DNA of 48,749 nucleotides from an uncultured Ruminococcus sp. (GCA_902785365.1 CACZYC010000013.1:1-48749), one strand, 5' to 3'; positions 7,472 through 16,883 are shown, counted from the first letter of the stretch. Notes: generated from the sequence alone by a model not told the origin. A program made the numbers and translations.

Positions 7472-7622
7472 GCCCTCCCTTGGGGGAGGGTGGCGCGCCG
7501 AAGGCGTGACGGGAGAGGGTCCAATTTATAAAAAGAATAAAACTGACGTTTGATATAACGAGCAATAATAATTGACCCTCTTCAGTCTCGCTTTGCTCGA
7601 CAGCTTCCCCCAAGGGAAGCCT
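7472..7622. mobile_element. MITE-like intergenic repeat with imperfect terminal inverted repeats
   Basis: The left arm (7472-7523) and the reverse complement of the right arm (7622-7572) align over about 50 bp. Both hold CCCTTGGGGGA cores and end in GAGGGTC next to an AT-rich centre of about 50 bp. Each arm can itself fold (CCCTCCCTTGGGGGAGGG). No coding capacity is seen. I recall similar GGCTTCCCTTGGGGGAAGC repeats as common in gut Firmicutes. Whether it is a transposable MITE or a structured repeat is not decidable here. Confidence 0.6.
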
Positions 7623-7704
7623 TTTCATATTATATAATATTCCTATTTTCTTTTTAAATCAAGTATGTTATAATGAAAAAAATAAATTTTTTGGAGTAAT
7701 TGAA

Positions 7705-7821
7705 ATGAAGAAAAAGAAAGATAACAGAAAACTCATAGTCAGAATAGTAGCTATAATCTGCGCCGCGCTTATGGTTGGCTCAATATTTGCGGTAGTTATT
7801 TACTCGAATATAGGCGCATAA
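7705..7821 (+). CDS. 38-residue single-pass membrane peptide
   Basis: This small frame has a clear GGAG ribosome-binding site (7693-7696) 8 nt upstream of ATG 7705. The product is a lysine-rich head (MKKKKDNRK) followed by one hydrophobic helix of about 23 residues and a short tail ending NIGA. It resembles the many tiny membrane peptides of Firmicutes (DUF4044-like), but I cannot name a family with certainty. A terminator follows at 7864 and no partner gene is adjacent. The function is unknown. Confidence 0.6.
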   Translation: MKKKKDNRKLIVRIVAIICAALMVGSIFAVVIYSNIGA

Positions 7822-7863
7822 ACAGCGCTGTTGTTAAAATGCACAAAAACAAATAGAAAAAAG

Positions 7864-7899
7864 CCTTAATTTTCTACACAGGAAAAATTAAGGTTTTTT
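7864..7899 (+). terminator. Terminator between the small membrane ORF and the S10 operon
   Basis: CCTTAATTTT (7864-7873) pairs with AAAATTAAGG (7884-7893) and is followed by six Ts. It separates the 38-residue ORF from the ribosomal operon promoter. Confidence 0.8.
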
Positions 7900-7909
7900 G
7901 CGTTTTTTA

Positions 7910-7938
7910 TTGATTTTACGCGAATATTATAGTATAAT
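7910..7938 (+). promoter_or_regulatory. Main promoter of the ribosomal S10-spc-alpha operon
   Basis: TTGATT (7910-7915) and TATAAT (7933-7938) have 17-bp spacing. No other terminator is seen downstream until 23776, so this promoter may serve the whole 16-kb cluster. Confidence 0.8.
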
Positions 7939-7944
7939 TTTTGA

Positions 7945-8256
7945 GCATGATTGCGGATATAGGGGTATTCTGCGCCTTTTTCCGACAATCTCGACTGCAC
8001 AATGATATGCGTTGAAGCGGGAGGTTGCGGCATTTTAGCCGGTTTTTCCGTGGAGTATGTCCGATTTTAAACCGGGCGAAATTATAGCGTTTAACTGCAA
8101 GGCTAGGGGTTGCTATGCCTTATAAGCTTGAACTACGTCTTAAACTGCCCGGTTAACTGAAAAGTTAATCGGTTTTAAAAACGGACAGTCGGGGAACACC
8201 CGGGTTTGTTGAAAAGTTTAAGAACGCCCGCCAAATTTTTTAAGGAGGCGACGAAA
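7945..8256 (+). promoter_or_regulatory. Long 5' leader of the S10 operon with a GAAA-capped hairpin
   Basis: About 310 nt of leader holds no convincing ORF other than an in-frame TTG extension of rpsJ at 8206, which lacks a ribosome-binding site. A 10-bp stem, CCGGTTAACT (8149-8158) with AGTTAATCGG (8163-8172), is closed by a GAAA tetraloop and followed by TTTTAAAA. That is an attenuator-like shape. GC-rich segments upstream (CCGGGCG, GCCCGG) could pair alternatively. Autogenous control by a ribosomal protein is known for S10 leaders in other bacteria; that it acts here is inference. Confidence 0.55.
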
Positions 8257-8568
8257 ATGGCAGTCAAAGAAAAAATTCGTATAAGATTAAAGGGTTACGA
8301 CCATCAGCTGGTTGACTCATCCGCTGAGAGAATTGTAGCTACAGCAAAGCGTACAGGCGCTCGTGTATCGGGTCCCGTGCCGCTTCCCACACAGAAGGAA
8401 GTTGTTACAATCCTCAGAGCTGTTCACAAGTATAAGGACAGCCGCGAGCAGTTTGAGATGAGAACTCACAAGCGTCTTATCGACATTTTAAGACCGTCCA
8501 ACAAGACAGTCGAAGCTCTTATGAGCTTAGAGCTCCCTGCCGGTGTTGATATCGAGATTAAGTTATAA
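8257..8568 (+). CDS. rpsJ: Ribosomal protein S10 (NusE)
   Basis: The 103-residue product starts [16 protein letters not shown] at ATG 8257 behind AAGGAGG (8242-8248). The longer frame from TTG 8206 lacks a ribosome-binding site and exceeds the family length. It contains the family blocks [23 protein letters not shown] and PLPT, the antitermination loop region, and the ending [15 protein letters not shown]10 sits in the 30S head and, as NusE, joins transcription antitermination. It is the first gene of the operon. Confidence 0.97.
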   Translation: MAVKEKIRIRLKGYDHQLVDSSAERIVATAKRTGARVSGPVPLPTQKEVVTILRAVHKYKDSREQFEMRTHKRLIDILRPSNKTVEALMSLELPAGVDIEIKL

Positions 8569-8660
8569 TCTACTTTACCAACCTACAAGCAGACAGGGTA
8601 AATGTCGGGGGCTATGCTTTCTAGGCTTCCGACCAATAACCTAACAAGGAGGAAATAGAC

Positions 8661-9293
8661 ATGCAGAAAGCAATTATCGGCAAGAAAATCGGTATGACAC
8701 AGATTTTCGACGAAACAGGCAAAGTCGTTCCTGTTACTGTTGTTGAAGCGGGCCCTTGTGTGGTCGCAGGCAAAAAGACAGTGGAAAACGACGGTTACGC
8801 AGCTGTTCAGCTTGGTTTCGGTGACCTCAAGCCCAACAAGGTTAACAAGCCTATGGCAGGTTACTTCAAGAAGAACGACGTTGCTCCCAAGAAGGTTCTC
8901 AAAGAGTTCCGCTTTGACGACACAGACGCTTACAACGTAGGCGACATCGTAAAGGCTGACACTTTTGAGGCAGGAAACAAGATTGACGTTACAGGTACCA
9001 GCAAGGGTAAAGGTTACGCAGGCGTTATCAAGCGTTGGAACTTCCATCGTCTTAAAGAGACTCACGGTACAGGTCCTAACGCTCGTCACGGCGGTTCAAT
9101 CGGTATGTGTTCATCCCCGTCCCGTATCTTCAAGGGCAAAAAGATGAACGGTCACCTCGGAGCGGAGAAGGTTACTATCCAGAACTTAACAGTAGTTAAG
9201 GTTGACGCGGAGAACAACCTCATCGCCGTTAAAGGCGCCATCCCCGGTCCTAACAAAGGCATCGTAGTTATTAAAGATGCTGTAAAAGCTTAA
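8661..9293 (+). CDS. rplC: Ribosomal protein L3
   Basis: The 210-residue protein begins [18 protein letters not shown] and carries the conserved [16 protein letters not shown] and [19 protein letters not shown] blocks. The latter is the extension reaching toward the peptidyl-transferase centre. The ribosome-binding site is AAGGAGG, 10 nt upstream. The 92-nt spacer from rpsJ is longer than most in this operon and shows no clear signal. Confidence 0.97.
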   Translation: MQKAIIGKKIGMTQIFDETGKVVPVTVVEAGPCVVAGKKTVENDGYAAVQLGFGDLKPNKVNKPMAGYFKKNDVAPKKVLKEFRFDDTDAYNVGDIVKADTFEAGNKIDVTGTSKGKGYAGVIKRWNFHRLKETHGTGPNARHGGSIGMCSSPSRIFKGKKMNGHLGAEKVTIQNLTVVKVDAENNLIAVKGAIPGPNKGIVVIKDAVKA

Positions 9294-9309
9294 GAAAGGA
9301 GGACTTTAA

Positions 9310-9933
9310 ATGCCAAGTATTAATGTAGTAGATATGACAGGCAAAAAGGTCGGCACAGTTGATTTAGCCGAAGGCATTTTTGCAATCGAGCCCAACGAGC
9401 CTGCTATGCACACAATGGTAGTAAGCTACCTCGCTAATCAGCGCCAGGGCACACAGTCAGCTCTCACAAGATCCGAAGTTTCCGGCGGCGGTAAAAAGCC
9501 TTGGAGACAGAAGGGCACAGGCCGCGCCCGTCAGGGTTCGACACGCGCTCCCCAGTGGACACACGGCGGTGTTGTATTCGCGCCCAAGCCCAGAGATTAC
9601 AGCTTCTCTGTTAACAAGAAAGTTAAAAGACTTGCTCTGAAGTCCGCTCTTTCAGCCAAAGCAGCAGAAAGCGAAATCATCGTTGTTGATTCTATCAAGT
9701 CCGATGAGTATAAGACAAAGGTTATGGTTGAGATGCTCTCAGCCGTAGGAGCAGACAAAAAAGCCTTAATCGTTCTGTCCGAGGCAGACAAAAAGGTTAT
9801 CAAGTCAGCTTCCAACATTAAGGGAGTAAAGACCGCTCAGGTTAACGAGCTTAATGTTTACGATATCCTTAACGCTGACAAGCTTGTCATTGACAAGACC
9901 GCGTTAAGCAAGATTGAGGAGGTATACGCATGA
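9310..9933 (+). CDS. rplD: Ribosomal protein L4
   Basis: The 207-residue protein has the conserved loop [18 protein letters not shown], which enters the exit-tunnel wall, followed by [17 protein letters not shown]. In E. coli L4 represses its own operon; whether that applies to the leader seen here is unknown. It follows rplC by 16 nt with AAGGAGG, and its last four bases overlap the start of rplW. Confidence 0.97.
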   Translation: MPSINVVDMTGKKVGTVDLAEGIFAIEPNEPAMHTMVVSYLANQRQGTQSALTRSEVSGGGKKPWRQKGTGRARQGSTRAPQWTHGGVVFAPKPRDYSFSVNKKVKRLALKSALSAKAAESEIIVVDSIKSDEYKTKVMVEMLSAVGADKKALIVLSEADKKVIKSASNIKGVKTAQVNELNVYDILNADKLVIDKTALSKIEEVYA

Positions 9934-10220
9934 TTGCTCATGACATTATTATTCGTCCTATCATCACTGAGAAAAGCATGATGGGCGCTGTTGATAAGAA
10001 GTACACCTTCGAAGTTGCAAAGACAGCAAACAAAATCGAAATCGCTAAGGCGTGTGAGGAAATTTTCGGCGTAAAGGTTGCCAAGGTTAACACAGTTAAC
10101 GTCCGCGGCCAGTTCCGTCGCCAGAGATATAAGGGCGGCTACACAAGGTCTTGGAAAAAGGCTATCGTTACACTTACACCCGACAGCAAGAACATTGAAT
10201 TTTTTGAAGGCATGATGTAA
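9930..10220 (+). CDS. rplW: Ribosomal protein L23
   Basis: The 96-residue protein has [12 protein letters not shown] near the start, the classical L23 motif, and [31 protein letters not shown] toward the end. It lies at the tunnel exit and docks the signal recognition particle and trigger factor. The start codon overlaps the rplD stop (ATGA), which implies translational coupling. Confidence 0.96.
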   Translation: MIAHDIIIRPIITEKSMMGAVDKKYTFEVAKTANKIEIAKACEEIFGVKVAKVNTVNVRGQFRRQRYKGGYTRSWKKAIVTLTPDSKNIEFFEGMM

Positions 10221-10457
10221 ATCTAAGGGCTGACGCGCGGAGCCCTCGATTAACGACTGACGAGGACTAAGCTGTGAAGAACACCAAAGTGTTCGCAACA
10301 GATTAGACGAGTGGGAGTTAAGAGAGGAACAGCGAAGCGCAGGGAAGCTTGATATAGCAAACGTCAGTTGATGACAGTTTCAAGCACAGTATTAGATTTT
10401 ATGAACGTATGGGAATTGCCATATTCCCGCAAAGCCATCATGAGGAGAGTGAAAAAA
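10221..10457 (+). other. Unusually long untranslated gap between rplW and rplB
   Basis: The 237 bases separate two genes that are normally a few bases apart. The gap contains a symmetrical hairpin, CTGTGAAGAACAC/GTGTTCGCAACAG (10272-10301), and purine-rich sequence. It also has an in-frame extension of rplB from 10368 that lacks a ribosome-binding site. No T-run terminator or clear promoter is visible. It may be an inserted repeat or a regulatory or processing site. Confidence 0.6.
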
Positions 10458-11291
10458 ATGGCTATTAAATACTATAAGCCGACCATGAACTCTATGAGAA
10501 ACAGGTCGGTTACAGACTACTCCGGACTTTCAAAGGTTGCTCCCGAAAAGAGCCTTCTCGCTCCTTTAAAGAAACATTCAGGCCGTAACAGCTACGGCAG
10601 AATCACCGTTCGCCACAGAGGCGGCGGCAACCGCAGAAAGTACCGTATTATTGATTTCAAACGCCAGAAATTCGGCGTTGAAGGTAAAGTTGCTACTTTA
10701 GAGTACGATCCGAACCGTTCCGCTTTTATCGCTTTGATTGAATACACAGACGGCGAGAAAGCATATATCATCGCACCCGAGGGATTAAAGGTAGGCGACA
10801 CAGTTGTCGCGGGTCCTGACGCTGATATCAAGCCCGGCAACGCGCTTCCCCTTAAGAACATCCCTGTTGGTACATTCATCCATAACATCGAGCTCTATCC
10901 CGGACGCGGCGCACAGCTTGCTCGTTCCGCCGGTAATATGGCTCAGCTTATGGCTAAAGAAAACGGCATGGCTCTTTTAAGACTTCCGTCATCCGAGCTC
11001 AGAAACGTTCCCGACGCCTGTATCGCTACAATCGGTCAGGTTGGTAACACAGACCACGAGAATGTTAAGATCGGTAAAGCGGGTCGTAAGAGAAACATGG
11101 GTTGGAGACCCACAGTCCGCGGTTCTGTTATGAACCCCTGTGATCACCCCCACGGTGGTGGTGAGGGTAAATCCCCCGTCGGCCGTCCCGGACCTGTTAC
11201 CCCCTGGGGTAAACCGGCTCTCGGTTATAAGACTCGTAAGAAGCATAAGCAAAGCGACCGTTTAATCGTCCGCAGACGTAACGGTAAGTAA
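10458..11291 (+). CDS. rplB: Ribosomal protein L2
   Basis: The start at ATG 10458 gives 277 residues beginning [15 protein letters not shown], the usual length and N-terminus, and AGGAGAG lies upstream. A longer frame from 10368 adds 30 non-conserved residues and is rejected. The family motifs [26 protein letters not shown]-like [17 protein letters not shown] and [16 protein letters not shown] are present. L2 binds 23S rRNA near the peptidyl-transferase centre and helps join the subunits. Confidence 0.96.
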   Translation: MAIKYYKPTMNSMRNRSVTDYSGLSKVAPEKSLLAPLKKHSGRNSYGRITVRHRGGGNRRKYRIIDFKRQKFGVEGKVATLEYDPNRSAFIALIEYTDGEKAYIIAPEGLKVGDTVVAGPDADIKPGNALPLKNIPVGTFIHNIELYPGRGAQLARSAGNMAQLMAKENGMALLRLPSSELRNVPDACIATIGQVGNTDHENVKIGKAGRKRNMGWRPTVRGSVMNPCDHPHGGGEGKSPVGRPGPVTPWGKPALGYKTRKKHKQSDRLIVRRRNGK

Positions 11292-11309
11292 GGAGAAAGG
11301 AGCTAAATT

Positions 11310-11579
11310 ATGAGTAGAAGTACTAAAAAAGGCCCTTTTGTCCAGCCTAAGCTTTTAAAAAGGGTTAAAGAAATGAACGAAAAGGGCGAGAAGAGAATTC
11401 TTAAGACATGGTCAAGAAGCTCTACAATCTTCCCTGATTTCGTAGGTCATACATTCGCAGTCCATGACGGACGTAAACACGTTCCTGTATATGTTACAGA
11501 GGATATGGTTGGTCACAAGCTCGGCGAGTTCGCGCCCACCAGAACCTTTAAAGGACATTCAGGTTCCAAGACATCATAA
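11310..11579 (+). CDS. rpsS: Ribosomal protein S19
   Basis: The 89-residue protein begins [19 protein letters not shown] and contains [41 protein letters not shown], the highly conserved core, and ends in TRTFKGHSG. It sits in the 30S head with S13. It is preceded by GGAGAAAGGAG and followed by rplV after 20 nt. Confidence 0.97.
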   Translation: MSRSTKKGPFVQPKLLKRVKEMNEKGEKRILKTWSRSSTIFPDFVGHTFAVHDGRKHVPVYVTEDMVGHKLGEFAPTRTFKGHSGSKTS

Positions 11580-11599
11580 GGCGGAAGGAGAGTATTGCA

Positions 11600-11935
11600 A
11601 TGGAAGCAAAGGCATATGCAAAATATGTCCGTATGTCACCGCGCAAGGTTAACCTTGTTCTCGGTTTAATCCGCGGCAAAGACGTTAACGTTGCCGAGGC
11701 TATTCTCAAAAATACCCCCAAAGCCGCTTGTGAGCCTATCCTGAAGGTACTCAAGTCCGCTATGGCGAATGCAGAGAATAACCACGATATGGATGTATCT
11801 AAACTTTATGTTGCGTACGCTAACGCAACAGCAGGCCCTATCCTTAAGAGAATCCGTCCGAGAGCTCAGGGTAGAGCATTCAGAATCAATAAGAGAACAT
11901 CCCACATTAGCCTTGTGCTCAAGGAAAAGGAATAA
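11600..11935 (+). CDS. rplV: Ribosomal protein L22
   Basis: The 111-residue protein has the [19 protein letters not shown] block at the start and the extended beta-hairpin region [22 protein letters not shown], which lines the exit tunnel and is a macrolide-resistance site. No change that obviously predicts resistance is seen. The ribosome-binding site is GGAAGGAGAG. Confidence 0.97.
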   Translation: MEAKAYAKYVRMSPRKVNLVLGLIRGKDVNVAEAILKNTPKAACEPILKVLKSAMANAENNHDMDVSKLYVAYANATAGPILKRIRPRAQGRAFRINKRTSHISLVLKEKE

Positions 11936-11948
11936 GGAGGTTAATAGT

Positions 11949-12629
11949 ATGGGACAGAAAGTTAATCCGCACGGCTTACGTGTAGGTATCATCAAAAACT
12001 GGGATTCACGCTGGTTTGCTAATAAGAAAGAGTTCGGCGATACTTTGGTTGAGGATTACAACCTTCGTAAAACTCTCAAAAAGCAGCTTTACGCGGCAGG
12101 AATCTCAAAAATCGAGATTGAACGTGACGGCAAGAGAGTAAGACTTCACATTCACTGCGGAAAACCCGGTATGGTTATCGGTAAGGGCGGCTCTGAGATT
12201 GAGAAGCTCCGCGTACAGTGTGAGAACATCCTCAAAAAGCCTGTTGCTATCAATATTGTAGAAATCAAGAATCCTGACCTCAACGCTCAGCTCGTTTCCG
12301 AGAGCATCGCTGCTCAGCTCGAGAAGCGTATCGCTTATCGCCGCGCTATGAAGCAGGCTATCAGAAACGCTATGAAGTTCGGCGCAAGAGGTATTAAGAT
12401 TCAGTGTTCAGGCCGTCTCAACGGCGCTGAAATCGCAAGAAGCGAAACATATCACGAGGGTACAATCCCGCTTCAGACTCTCAGAGCGGACATCGACTAC
12501 GGCTTTGCCGAGGCTGATACTACCTATGGTAAGATCGGTATCAAGGTATGGCTTTATAAAGGCGAAGTTCTCAACGAGAGCAAACCGAAGAGAGAAAGAA
12601 GACCTCGCAGGGAAGGAGGCAGAAAATAA
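11949..12629 (+). CDS. rpsC: Ribosomal protein S3
   Basis: ATG 11949 gives 226 residues beginning [20 protein letters not shown]; upstream frame extension overlaps rplV and is rejected. The KH domain carries [18 protein letters not shown], and the C-terminal domain has [15 protein letters not shown] and [14 protein letters not shown]. The tail is basic ([14 protein letters not shown]). S3 forms part of the mRNA entry channel. The TAA stop overlaps the ATG of rplP (TAATG). Confidence 0.97.
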   Translation: MGQKVNPHGLRVGIIKNWDSRWFANKKEFGDTLVEDYNLRKTLKKQLYAAGISKIEIERDGKRVRLHIHCGKPGMVIGKGGSEIEKLRVQCENILKKPVAINIVEIKNPDLNAQLVSESIAAQLEKRIAYRRAMKQAIRNAMKFGARGIKIQCSGRLNGAEIARSETYHEGTIPLQTLRADIDYGFAEADTTYGKIGIKVWLYKGEVLNESKPKRERRPRREGGRK

Positions 12630-13057
12630 TGCTGATGCCAAAGCGTGTTAAGTTCAGACGTGTTCACAGAGGACGTATGACAGGTAGAGCGCTTCGCGGT
12701 AACAAGGTTACTTACGGCGATTACGGTCTTATGGCATTAGAGCCTGCCTGGATTACTTCCAACCAGATAGAGGCTGCCCGTGTAGCTATGACTCGTTACT
12801 GCAAGCGTGTCGGTAAGGTTTGGATCAAAATCTTCCCCGACAAGCCCGTAACAGCAAAGCCCGCCGAAACCCGAATGGGTTCCGGTAAAGGTTCACCCGA
12901 GTACTGGGTAGCAGTTGTTAAACCGGACAGAGTAATGTTCGAAATCGGCGGCGGCGTTGACGAAGCCACTGCCCGTGAGGCTATGCGTCTCGCGTCCACA
13001 AAACTCCCCATCAAGTGTAAATTCGTCAGAAAATCAGATCAGGAGGTTGAGCAGTAA
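12629..13057 (+). CDS. rplP: Ribosomal protein L16
   Basis: The 142-residue protein begins [17 protein letters not shown], and contains the conserved [45 protein letters not shown]16 shapes the A-site side of the 50S subunit. Start and stop overlap both neighbours by one or a few bases, so translation is probably coupled. An alternative start at 12635 (MPKR) would remove two residues. Confidence 0.97.
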   Translation: MLMPKRVKFRRVHRGRMTGRALRGNKVTYGDYGLMALEPAWITSNQIEAARVAMTRYCKRVGKVWIKIFPDKPVTAKPAETRMGSGKGSPEYWVAVVKPDRVMFEIGGGVDEATAREAMRLASTKLPIKCKFVRKSDQEVEQ

Positions 13058-13260
13058 TGAAAGCATCTGAATTAAGAGAATCTTCAATAGATGAGCTTCA
13101 GGCTAAGCTCAAGGACCTGAAAGAAGAGTTATTTAACCTTCGTTTCCAGCTTGCTATCAACCAGCTGGAGAACCCGACCCGCATCAAGGCAGTTAAGAAG
13201 GATATCGCGAGAGTTTCGACCGTTATCCGTGAAATCGAGCTCGCCGAGAGCGAAGCGTAA
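13057..13260 (+). CDS. rpmC: Ribosomal protein L29
   Basis: The 67-residue, mostly helical protein begins [18 protein letters not shown] and has the family block [32 protein letters not shown]. It lies near the exit tunnel beside L23. Its ATG overlaps the rplP stop codon (TAATG). Confidence 0.96.
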   Translation: MKASELRESSIDELQAKLKDLKEELFNLRFQLAINQLENPTRIKAVKKDIARVSTVIREIELAESEA

Positions 13261-13278
13261 GGAAGGAGGACATAACAA

Positions 13279-13536
13279 ATGGCTGACAGAAATATGAGAA
13301 AAACCGCTATCGGTCGCGTCGTATCCGACAAGATGGACAAAACAATAGTGGTACTTATCGAAGACAGTGTAAAGCATCCGCTTTACTCAAAGGTTGTTAA
13401 GCGCTCCCGCCGTTTAAAGGCTCATGACGAAAACAATGAGGCTCACATCGGCGACCGTGTAAAGGTTATGGAGACACGTCCTCTTTCGAAGGATAAAAGA
13501 CATCGTCTCGTCGAGATTGTAGAAAAGGCTAAATAA
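13279..13536 (+). CDS. rpsQ: Ribosomal protein S17
   Basis: The 85-residue protein has the OB-fold pattern with [34 protein letters not shown] and the signature [21 protein letters not shown]. It binds 16S rRNA early in 30S assembly. GGAAGGAGGA precedes the ATG. Confidence 0.97.
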   Translation: MADRNMRKTAIGRVVSDKMDKTIVVLIEDSVKHPLYSKVVKRSRRLKAHDENNEAHIGDRVKVMETRPLSKDKRHRLVEIVEKAK

Positions 13537-13549
13537 GGAGGAACACACT

Positions 13550-13918
13550 GTGATACAGCAGCAAACTTTATTAAAAGTCGCTGACAACACAGGCGCAAAG
13601 GAACTTATGTGCATTCGTGTTCTCGGCGGTACAAGAAGAAGATACGCCAACATCGGTGATGTAATCGTTGCTTCTGTAAAGAAGGCGGCTCCCGGCGGCG
13701 TAACTAAGAAGGGCGAAGTAGTCAGAGCGGTTATCGTTCGTTCCGCAAAGGGCGTTCGCCGCGAGGATGGAACATACATCCGTTTTGATGAAAACGCAGC
13801 AGTAATAATCAAGGAAGATAAAGAGCCCAAGGGCACACGTATCTTCGGACCTGTAGCAAGAGAGCTTAGAGATAAGGGTTATCTCAAGATTTTATCCCTT
13901 GCTCCGGAAGTACTTTAA
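13550..13918 (+). CDS. rplN: Ribosomal protein L14
   Basis: The 122-residue protein starts at GTG 13550 behind AAGGAGG and reads [27 protein letters not shown]. Further conserved blocks are [22 protein letters not shown] and [26 protein letters not shown]. This is the standard full length. L14 forms intersubunit bridge B8 and is the docking site of the silencing factor RsfS. Confidence 0.97.
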   Translation: MIQQQTLLKVADNTGAKELMCIRVLGGTRRRYANIGDVIVASVKKAAPGGVTKKGEVVRAVIVRSAKGVRREDGTYIRFDENAAVIIKEDKEPKGTRIFGPVARELRDKGYLKILSLAPEVL

Positions 13919-13932
13919 TGGAGGTGTCACAA

Positions 13933-14253
13933 ATGAATAAAGTTCATGTTAAAACCGGCGACACCGTAGTAGTTTTAAGCGGCAAGGATAAAGGCAAGAA
14001 GGGCACAGTTTTGGCGGTTTCCCCGAGCGAGCGCAAGGTTATCGTTGAGAAAATCAACATGGTTTCCAAGCACGTAAAGCCCAAGAGAATGGGCGAGCCC
14101 GGCGGTATCATCAAGGCTGAGGCGGCTATGTATGCCGACAAGGTCCAAGTTGTATGCCCTCGCTGCAAGAAGCCGACCCGTATCGGTCATAAGATACTTG
14201 AGGACGGTTCCAAGATTCGTATCTGCAGAAAATGCGGAGAAGCATTTGAATAA
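13933..14253 (+). CDS. rplX: Ribosomal protein L24
   Basis: I place the start at ATG 13933 (MNKVHVKTGDTVVVLSGKDKGKKG) because GGAGGTG sits at 13920-13926; the frame also runs five codons further upstream, over that site. The product has 106 residues. The KOW motif is at the N-terminus, and the C-terminal half carries two CxxC pairs (CPRC and CRKC) with PTRIGHKILEDG between, the zinc-ribbon-like form seen in many Firmicutes. L24 starts 50S assembly. Confidence 0.95.
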   Translation: MNKVHVKTGDTVVVLSGKDKGKKGTVLAVSPSERKVIVEKINMVSKHVKPKRMGEPGGIIKAEAAMYADKVQVVCPRCKKPTRIGHKILEDGSKIRICRKCGEAFE

Positions 14254-14267
14254 GGAGGATATAAGAT

Positions 14268-14807
14268 ATGGCAAGACTTAAAGAATACTATGCTAAAGAA
14301 GTTGCACCTGCTCTTATGAAGAAATTCTCCTACAAGAGTGTGATGCAGATTCCGAAGCTCGACAAAATCGTTGTTAACGTCGGTGCGGGCGAGGCTAAGG
14401 ATAATGCCAAGGCTATCGACGCTATCGTTAGAGATTTAGGTATCATTACAGGACAGAAGGCGCTCGTATGCCGCGCCAGAAAGTCTGTTGCTAACTTCAA
14501 GCTCCGTGAGGGTATGCCCATCGGCGCTAAGGTTACTTTAAGAGGCGAGAGAATGTACGAGTTCTTAGACAGACTCTTCAACGTTGCTCTTCCTCGTGTA
14601 CGTGACTTCAGAGGAATTAACGCTGACTCTTTTGACGGCAGAGGCAACTACTCAATGGGTCTCAAGGAACAGCTCATTTTCCCTGAAATCGATTATGACA
14701 AGGTAGACAAGGTCAGAGGTATGGATATCACATTCGTAACTACCGCGGCTACCGATGAAGAGGCTCGTGAGCTCTTAACTCTCATGGGCGCGCCGTTTGC
14801 AAGGTAA
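14268..14807 (+). CDS. rplE: Ribosomal protein L5
   Basis: The 179-residue protein has [18 protein letters not shown] near the start, [32 protein letters not shown] in the middle, and the [33 protein letters not shown] signature. L5 binds 5S rRNA and contacts P-site tRNA. AAGGAGG precedes the start by 8 nt. Confidence 0.97.
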   Translation: MARLKEYYAKEVAPALMKKFSYKSVMQIPKLDKIVVNVGAGEAKDNAKAIDAIVRDLGIITGQKALVCRARKSVANFKLREGMPIGAKVTLRGERMYEFLDRLFNVALPRVRDFRGINADSFDGRGNYSMGLKEQLIFPEIDYDKVDKVRGMDITFVTTAATDEEARELLTLMGAPFAR

Positions 14808-14819
14808 GGAGGGATTGTT

Positions 14820-15005
14820 GTGGCTAAGACTGCTATGAAAAATAAGCAGAAGAGAAAACAGAAATTCTCTACTCGCGAATATTCAAGATGTAAAATCTGT
14901 GGTAGACCACACGCCTACCTCCGTAAGTTTGGTGTATGCCGTATTTGCTTCCGTGAGCTCGCTTACAAGGGCGAAATCCCGGGCGTGAAGAAAGCAAGCT
15001 GGTAA
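14820..15005 (+). CDS. rpsZ: Ribosomal protein S14, zinc-binding type Z
   Basis: The 61-residue protein starts at GTG 14820 after AAGGAGG. Four cysteines at positions 24, 27, 40 and 43 (CKIC and CRIC) form the zinc site of the short S14 type, which is usual in Gram-positive bacteria. Zinc-free paralogues replace it under zinc starvation in some species; none is in the window. Confidence 0.96.
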   Translation: MAKTAMKNKQKRKQKFSTREYSRCKICGRPHAYLRKFGVCRICFRELAYKGEIPGVKKASW

Positions 15006-15024
15006 GTAAAGGAGGTAAAAGGTA

Positions 15025-15423
15025 ATGCAGATTACAGATACAATAGCTGATTTACTTACAAGAATCCGTAACGCTAACTCAGCCAAGCACGACACAGTTG
15101 AAATCCCCGCGTCAAACCTCAAGAAGGATATCTGCCAGATTCTGGTTGACGAGGGTTATGTAAAAGATTTTACAGTTATCGAAGACGGCAAGCAGGGTAT
15201 CATTAAGGTTAACCTTAAATATCTCGAAGGCAAAAAGCCTGTAATCACAGGTCTGCGTCGAGTATCCAAGCCCGGCTTACGTATTTACAGTAATGTTGAG
15301 GATATGCCTAAGGTTATGAAGGGTCTTGGCGTGGCTATCATCTCTACCTCTAAGGGTGTTATGACAGACCGCAAGGCTCGCGCTGAACATGTAGGCGGCG
15401 AGGTCCTCGCGTATATCTGGTAA
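15025..15423 (+). CDS. rpsH: Ribosomal protein S8
   Basis: The 132-residue protein begins [23 protein letters not shown] and ends with the conserved [34 protein letters not shown]8 binds helix 21 of 16S rRNA and, in E. coli, represses the spc operon. AAAGGAGGT precedes the ATG. Confidence 0.97.
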   Translation: MQITDTIADLLTRIRNANSAKHDTVEIPASNLKKDICQILVDEGYVKDFTVIEDGKQGIIKVNLKYLEGKKPVITGLRRVSKPGLRIYSNVEDMPKVMKGLGVAIISTSKGVMTDRKARAEHVGGEVLAYIW

Positions 15424-15437
15424 TAGGAGGTGCGAAA

Positions 15438-15977
15438 ATGTCTCGAATTGGAAGAAAACCTATAAATATTCCCGCAGGCGTTACAGTAACGAATAACGCA
15501 GGCGTAATCGAAGTTAAGGGTCCCAAGGGAACACTTGACTTAAAGTACAATCCTGCCATGCAGGTTGAAGTAAAGGGCGAAGAGATTATCGTTACACGTC
15601 CGAATGACGCGAAGGAAAATCGCTCTTTGCACGGCCTCACACGCTCGCTCATCTTTAATATGGTGACGGGTGTAACTGATGGCTACAAGAAGGAACTCAA
15701 GGTTAACGGCGTTGGTTACCGTGTAGAAAAGAAGGGTAAGCAGTGCGTTATGAACCTTGGTTATTCTCACAAGGTTATCGTTGAGGATACCGAGGACATC
15801 AAGATTGACGTTCCCGATCCCAACACAATTATAATCTCAGGCATTGATAAGCAAAAGGTAGGTCAGTTTGCTGCCGAGGTTAGAGAGAAGCGTCCGCCTG
15901 AGCCGTATAAGGGCAAGGGTATCAGGTACGCTGATGAATATGTCCGCCGCAAGGAAGGCAAAGCAGGTAAGAGCTAA
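15438..15977 (+). CDS. rplF: Ribosomal protein L6
   Basis: The 179-residue protein begins MSRIGRKPINIPAGVTV and contains LHGLTRSLIFNMVTGVTDGYKKELKVNGVGYRV and the signature PPEPYKGKGIRYADEYVRRKEGKAGK at its end. Two repeated domains are expected for L6, which lies near the factor-binding site of the 50S subunit. TAGGAGGTG precedes the ATG. Confidence 0.97.
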   Translation: MSRIGRKPINIPAGVTVTNNAGVIEVKGPKGTLDLKYNPAMQVEVKGEEIIVTRPNDAKENRSLHGLTRSLIFNMVTGVTDGYKKELKVNGVGYRVEKKGKQCVMNLGYSHKVIVEDTEDIKIDVPDPNTIIISGIDKQKVGQFAAEVREKRPPEPYKGKGIRYADEYVRRKEGKAGKS

Positions 15978-15995
15978 TTAAGGAGTGAATGACTT

Positions 15996-16355
15996 ATGGT
16001 AAACAGACCAGATACTAAAAAGGCTCGTCTCAGAAGACATAAGAGAGTTCGTGCCAAAATCAGCGGTACCGCAGAGCGTCCGCGTTTATGTGTATTCCGC
16101 TCCACTAACAACATTTACGCTCAGCTTATTGATGACGTAAAGGGTGTTACTCTTGCCCAGGCTTCCAGCCTTGACAAGTCAATCGAGGGTAACGGCGGAA
16201 ATAAAGAAGCAGCCCGCGCAGTAGGTAAGCTTATCGCTGAGCGCGCAGCTGAAAAGAAGATCACCGATGTCGTATTCGACAGAGGCGGAAATATCTATCA
16301 CGGCCGTGTTCAGGAATTGGCCGAAGGCGCCCGTGAGGGCGGCCTCAATTTCTAA
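15996..16355 (+). CDS. rplR: Ribosomal protein L18
   Basis: The 119-residue protein has a basic N-terminal arm ([30 protein letters not shown]), then [20 protein letters not shown] and the ending [27 protein letters not shown]. It binds 5S rRNA with L5. The ribosome-binding site is AAGGAG. Confidence 0.97.
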   Translation: MVNRPDTKKARLRRHKRVRAKISGTAERPRLCVFRSTNNIYAQLIDDVKGVTLAQASSLDKSIEGNGGNKEAARAVGKLIAERAAEKKITDVVFDRGGNIYHGRVQELAEGAREGGLNF

Positions 16356-16373
16356 GAAAGGGAGGAATTAACT

Positions 16374-16871
16374 TTGGCTAATAATGTTGAAACAAAAAAG
16401 GAGCTCGTTGAAAGAGTTGTTACTATCAACCGAGTTTCCAAAACCGTAAAGGGCGGTCGTATTTACAAGTTTGCCGCTTTAGTAGTAGTAGGCGACGGCG
16501 AAGGTACCGTAGGCTTCGGTATCGGTAAGGCGGGCGAAGTCCCCGACGCTATCCGCAAGGGTATTGAGGACGCCAAGAAGAACCTTATCAAAGTAAGTCT
16601 CAGAGGTACAACTATTCCTCATGAAATCATCGGCGCGTATGGCGCGGGTCGTGTACTTATGAAACCCGCTGCTCCCGGTACAGGTGTTATCGCGGGCGGT
16701 CCCGTACGTGCGGTTGTAGAGGCCGTAGGTATCAGAGATATCCGTACAAAGGCTTTACGCTCAAATAATCCCTGCAACGTAGTAAGAGCTACACTTCAGG
16801 GACTCAGCGCTCTTCGCAACGCTGAGGAGGTTGCCGCTGTACGCGGTAAGTCCGTTAAGGATATTTTATAA
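16374..16871 (+). CDS. rpsE: Ribosomal protein S5
   Basis: The 165-residue protein begins at TTG 16374 after AAGGGAGGA and carries the S5 signature [51 protein letters not shown]. The second domain holds [32 protein letters not shown]5 lies at the mRNA entry site and affects decoding accuracy. Confidence 0.97.
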   Translation: MANNVETKKELVERVVTINRVSKTVKGGRIYKFAALVVVGDGEGTVGFGIGKAGEVPDAIRKGIEDAKKNLIKVSLRGTTIPHEIIGAYGAGRVLMKPAAPGTGVIAGGPVRAVVEAVGIRDIRTKALRSNNPCNVVRATLQGLSALRNAEEVAAVRGKSVKDIL

Positions 16872-16883
16872 GGAGGTTGCTTT

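Noticed and set aside
8583..9089. Long minus-strand ORF inside rplC
   Set aside because: It is a shadow of rplC in a codon-biased gene, and all other antisense frames in the ribosomal operon are of the same kind.
10368..10457. N-terminal extension of L2
   Set aside because: The added 30 residues are not part of L2 proteins and no ribosome-binding site precedes 10368; AGGAGAG precedes 10458.
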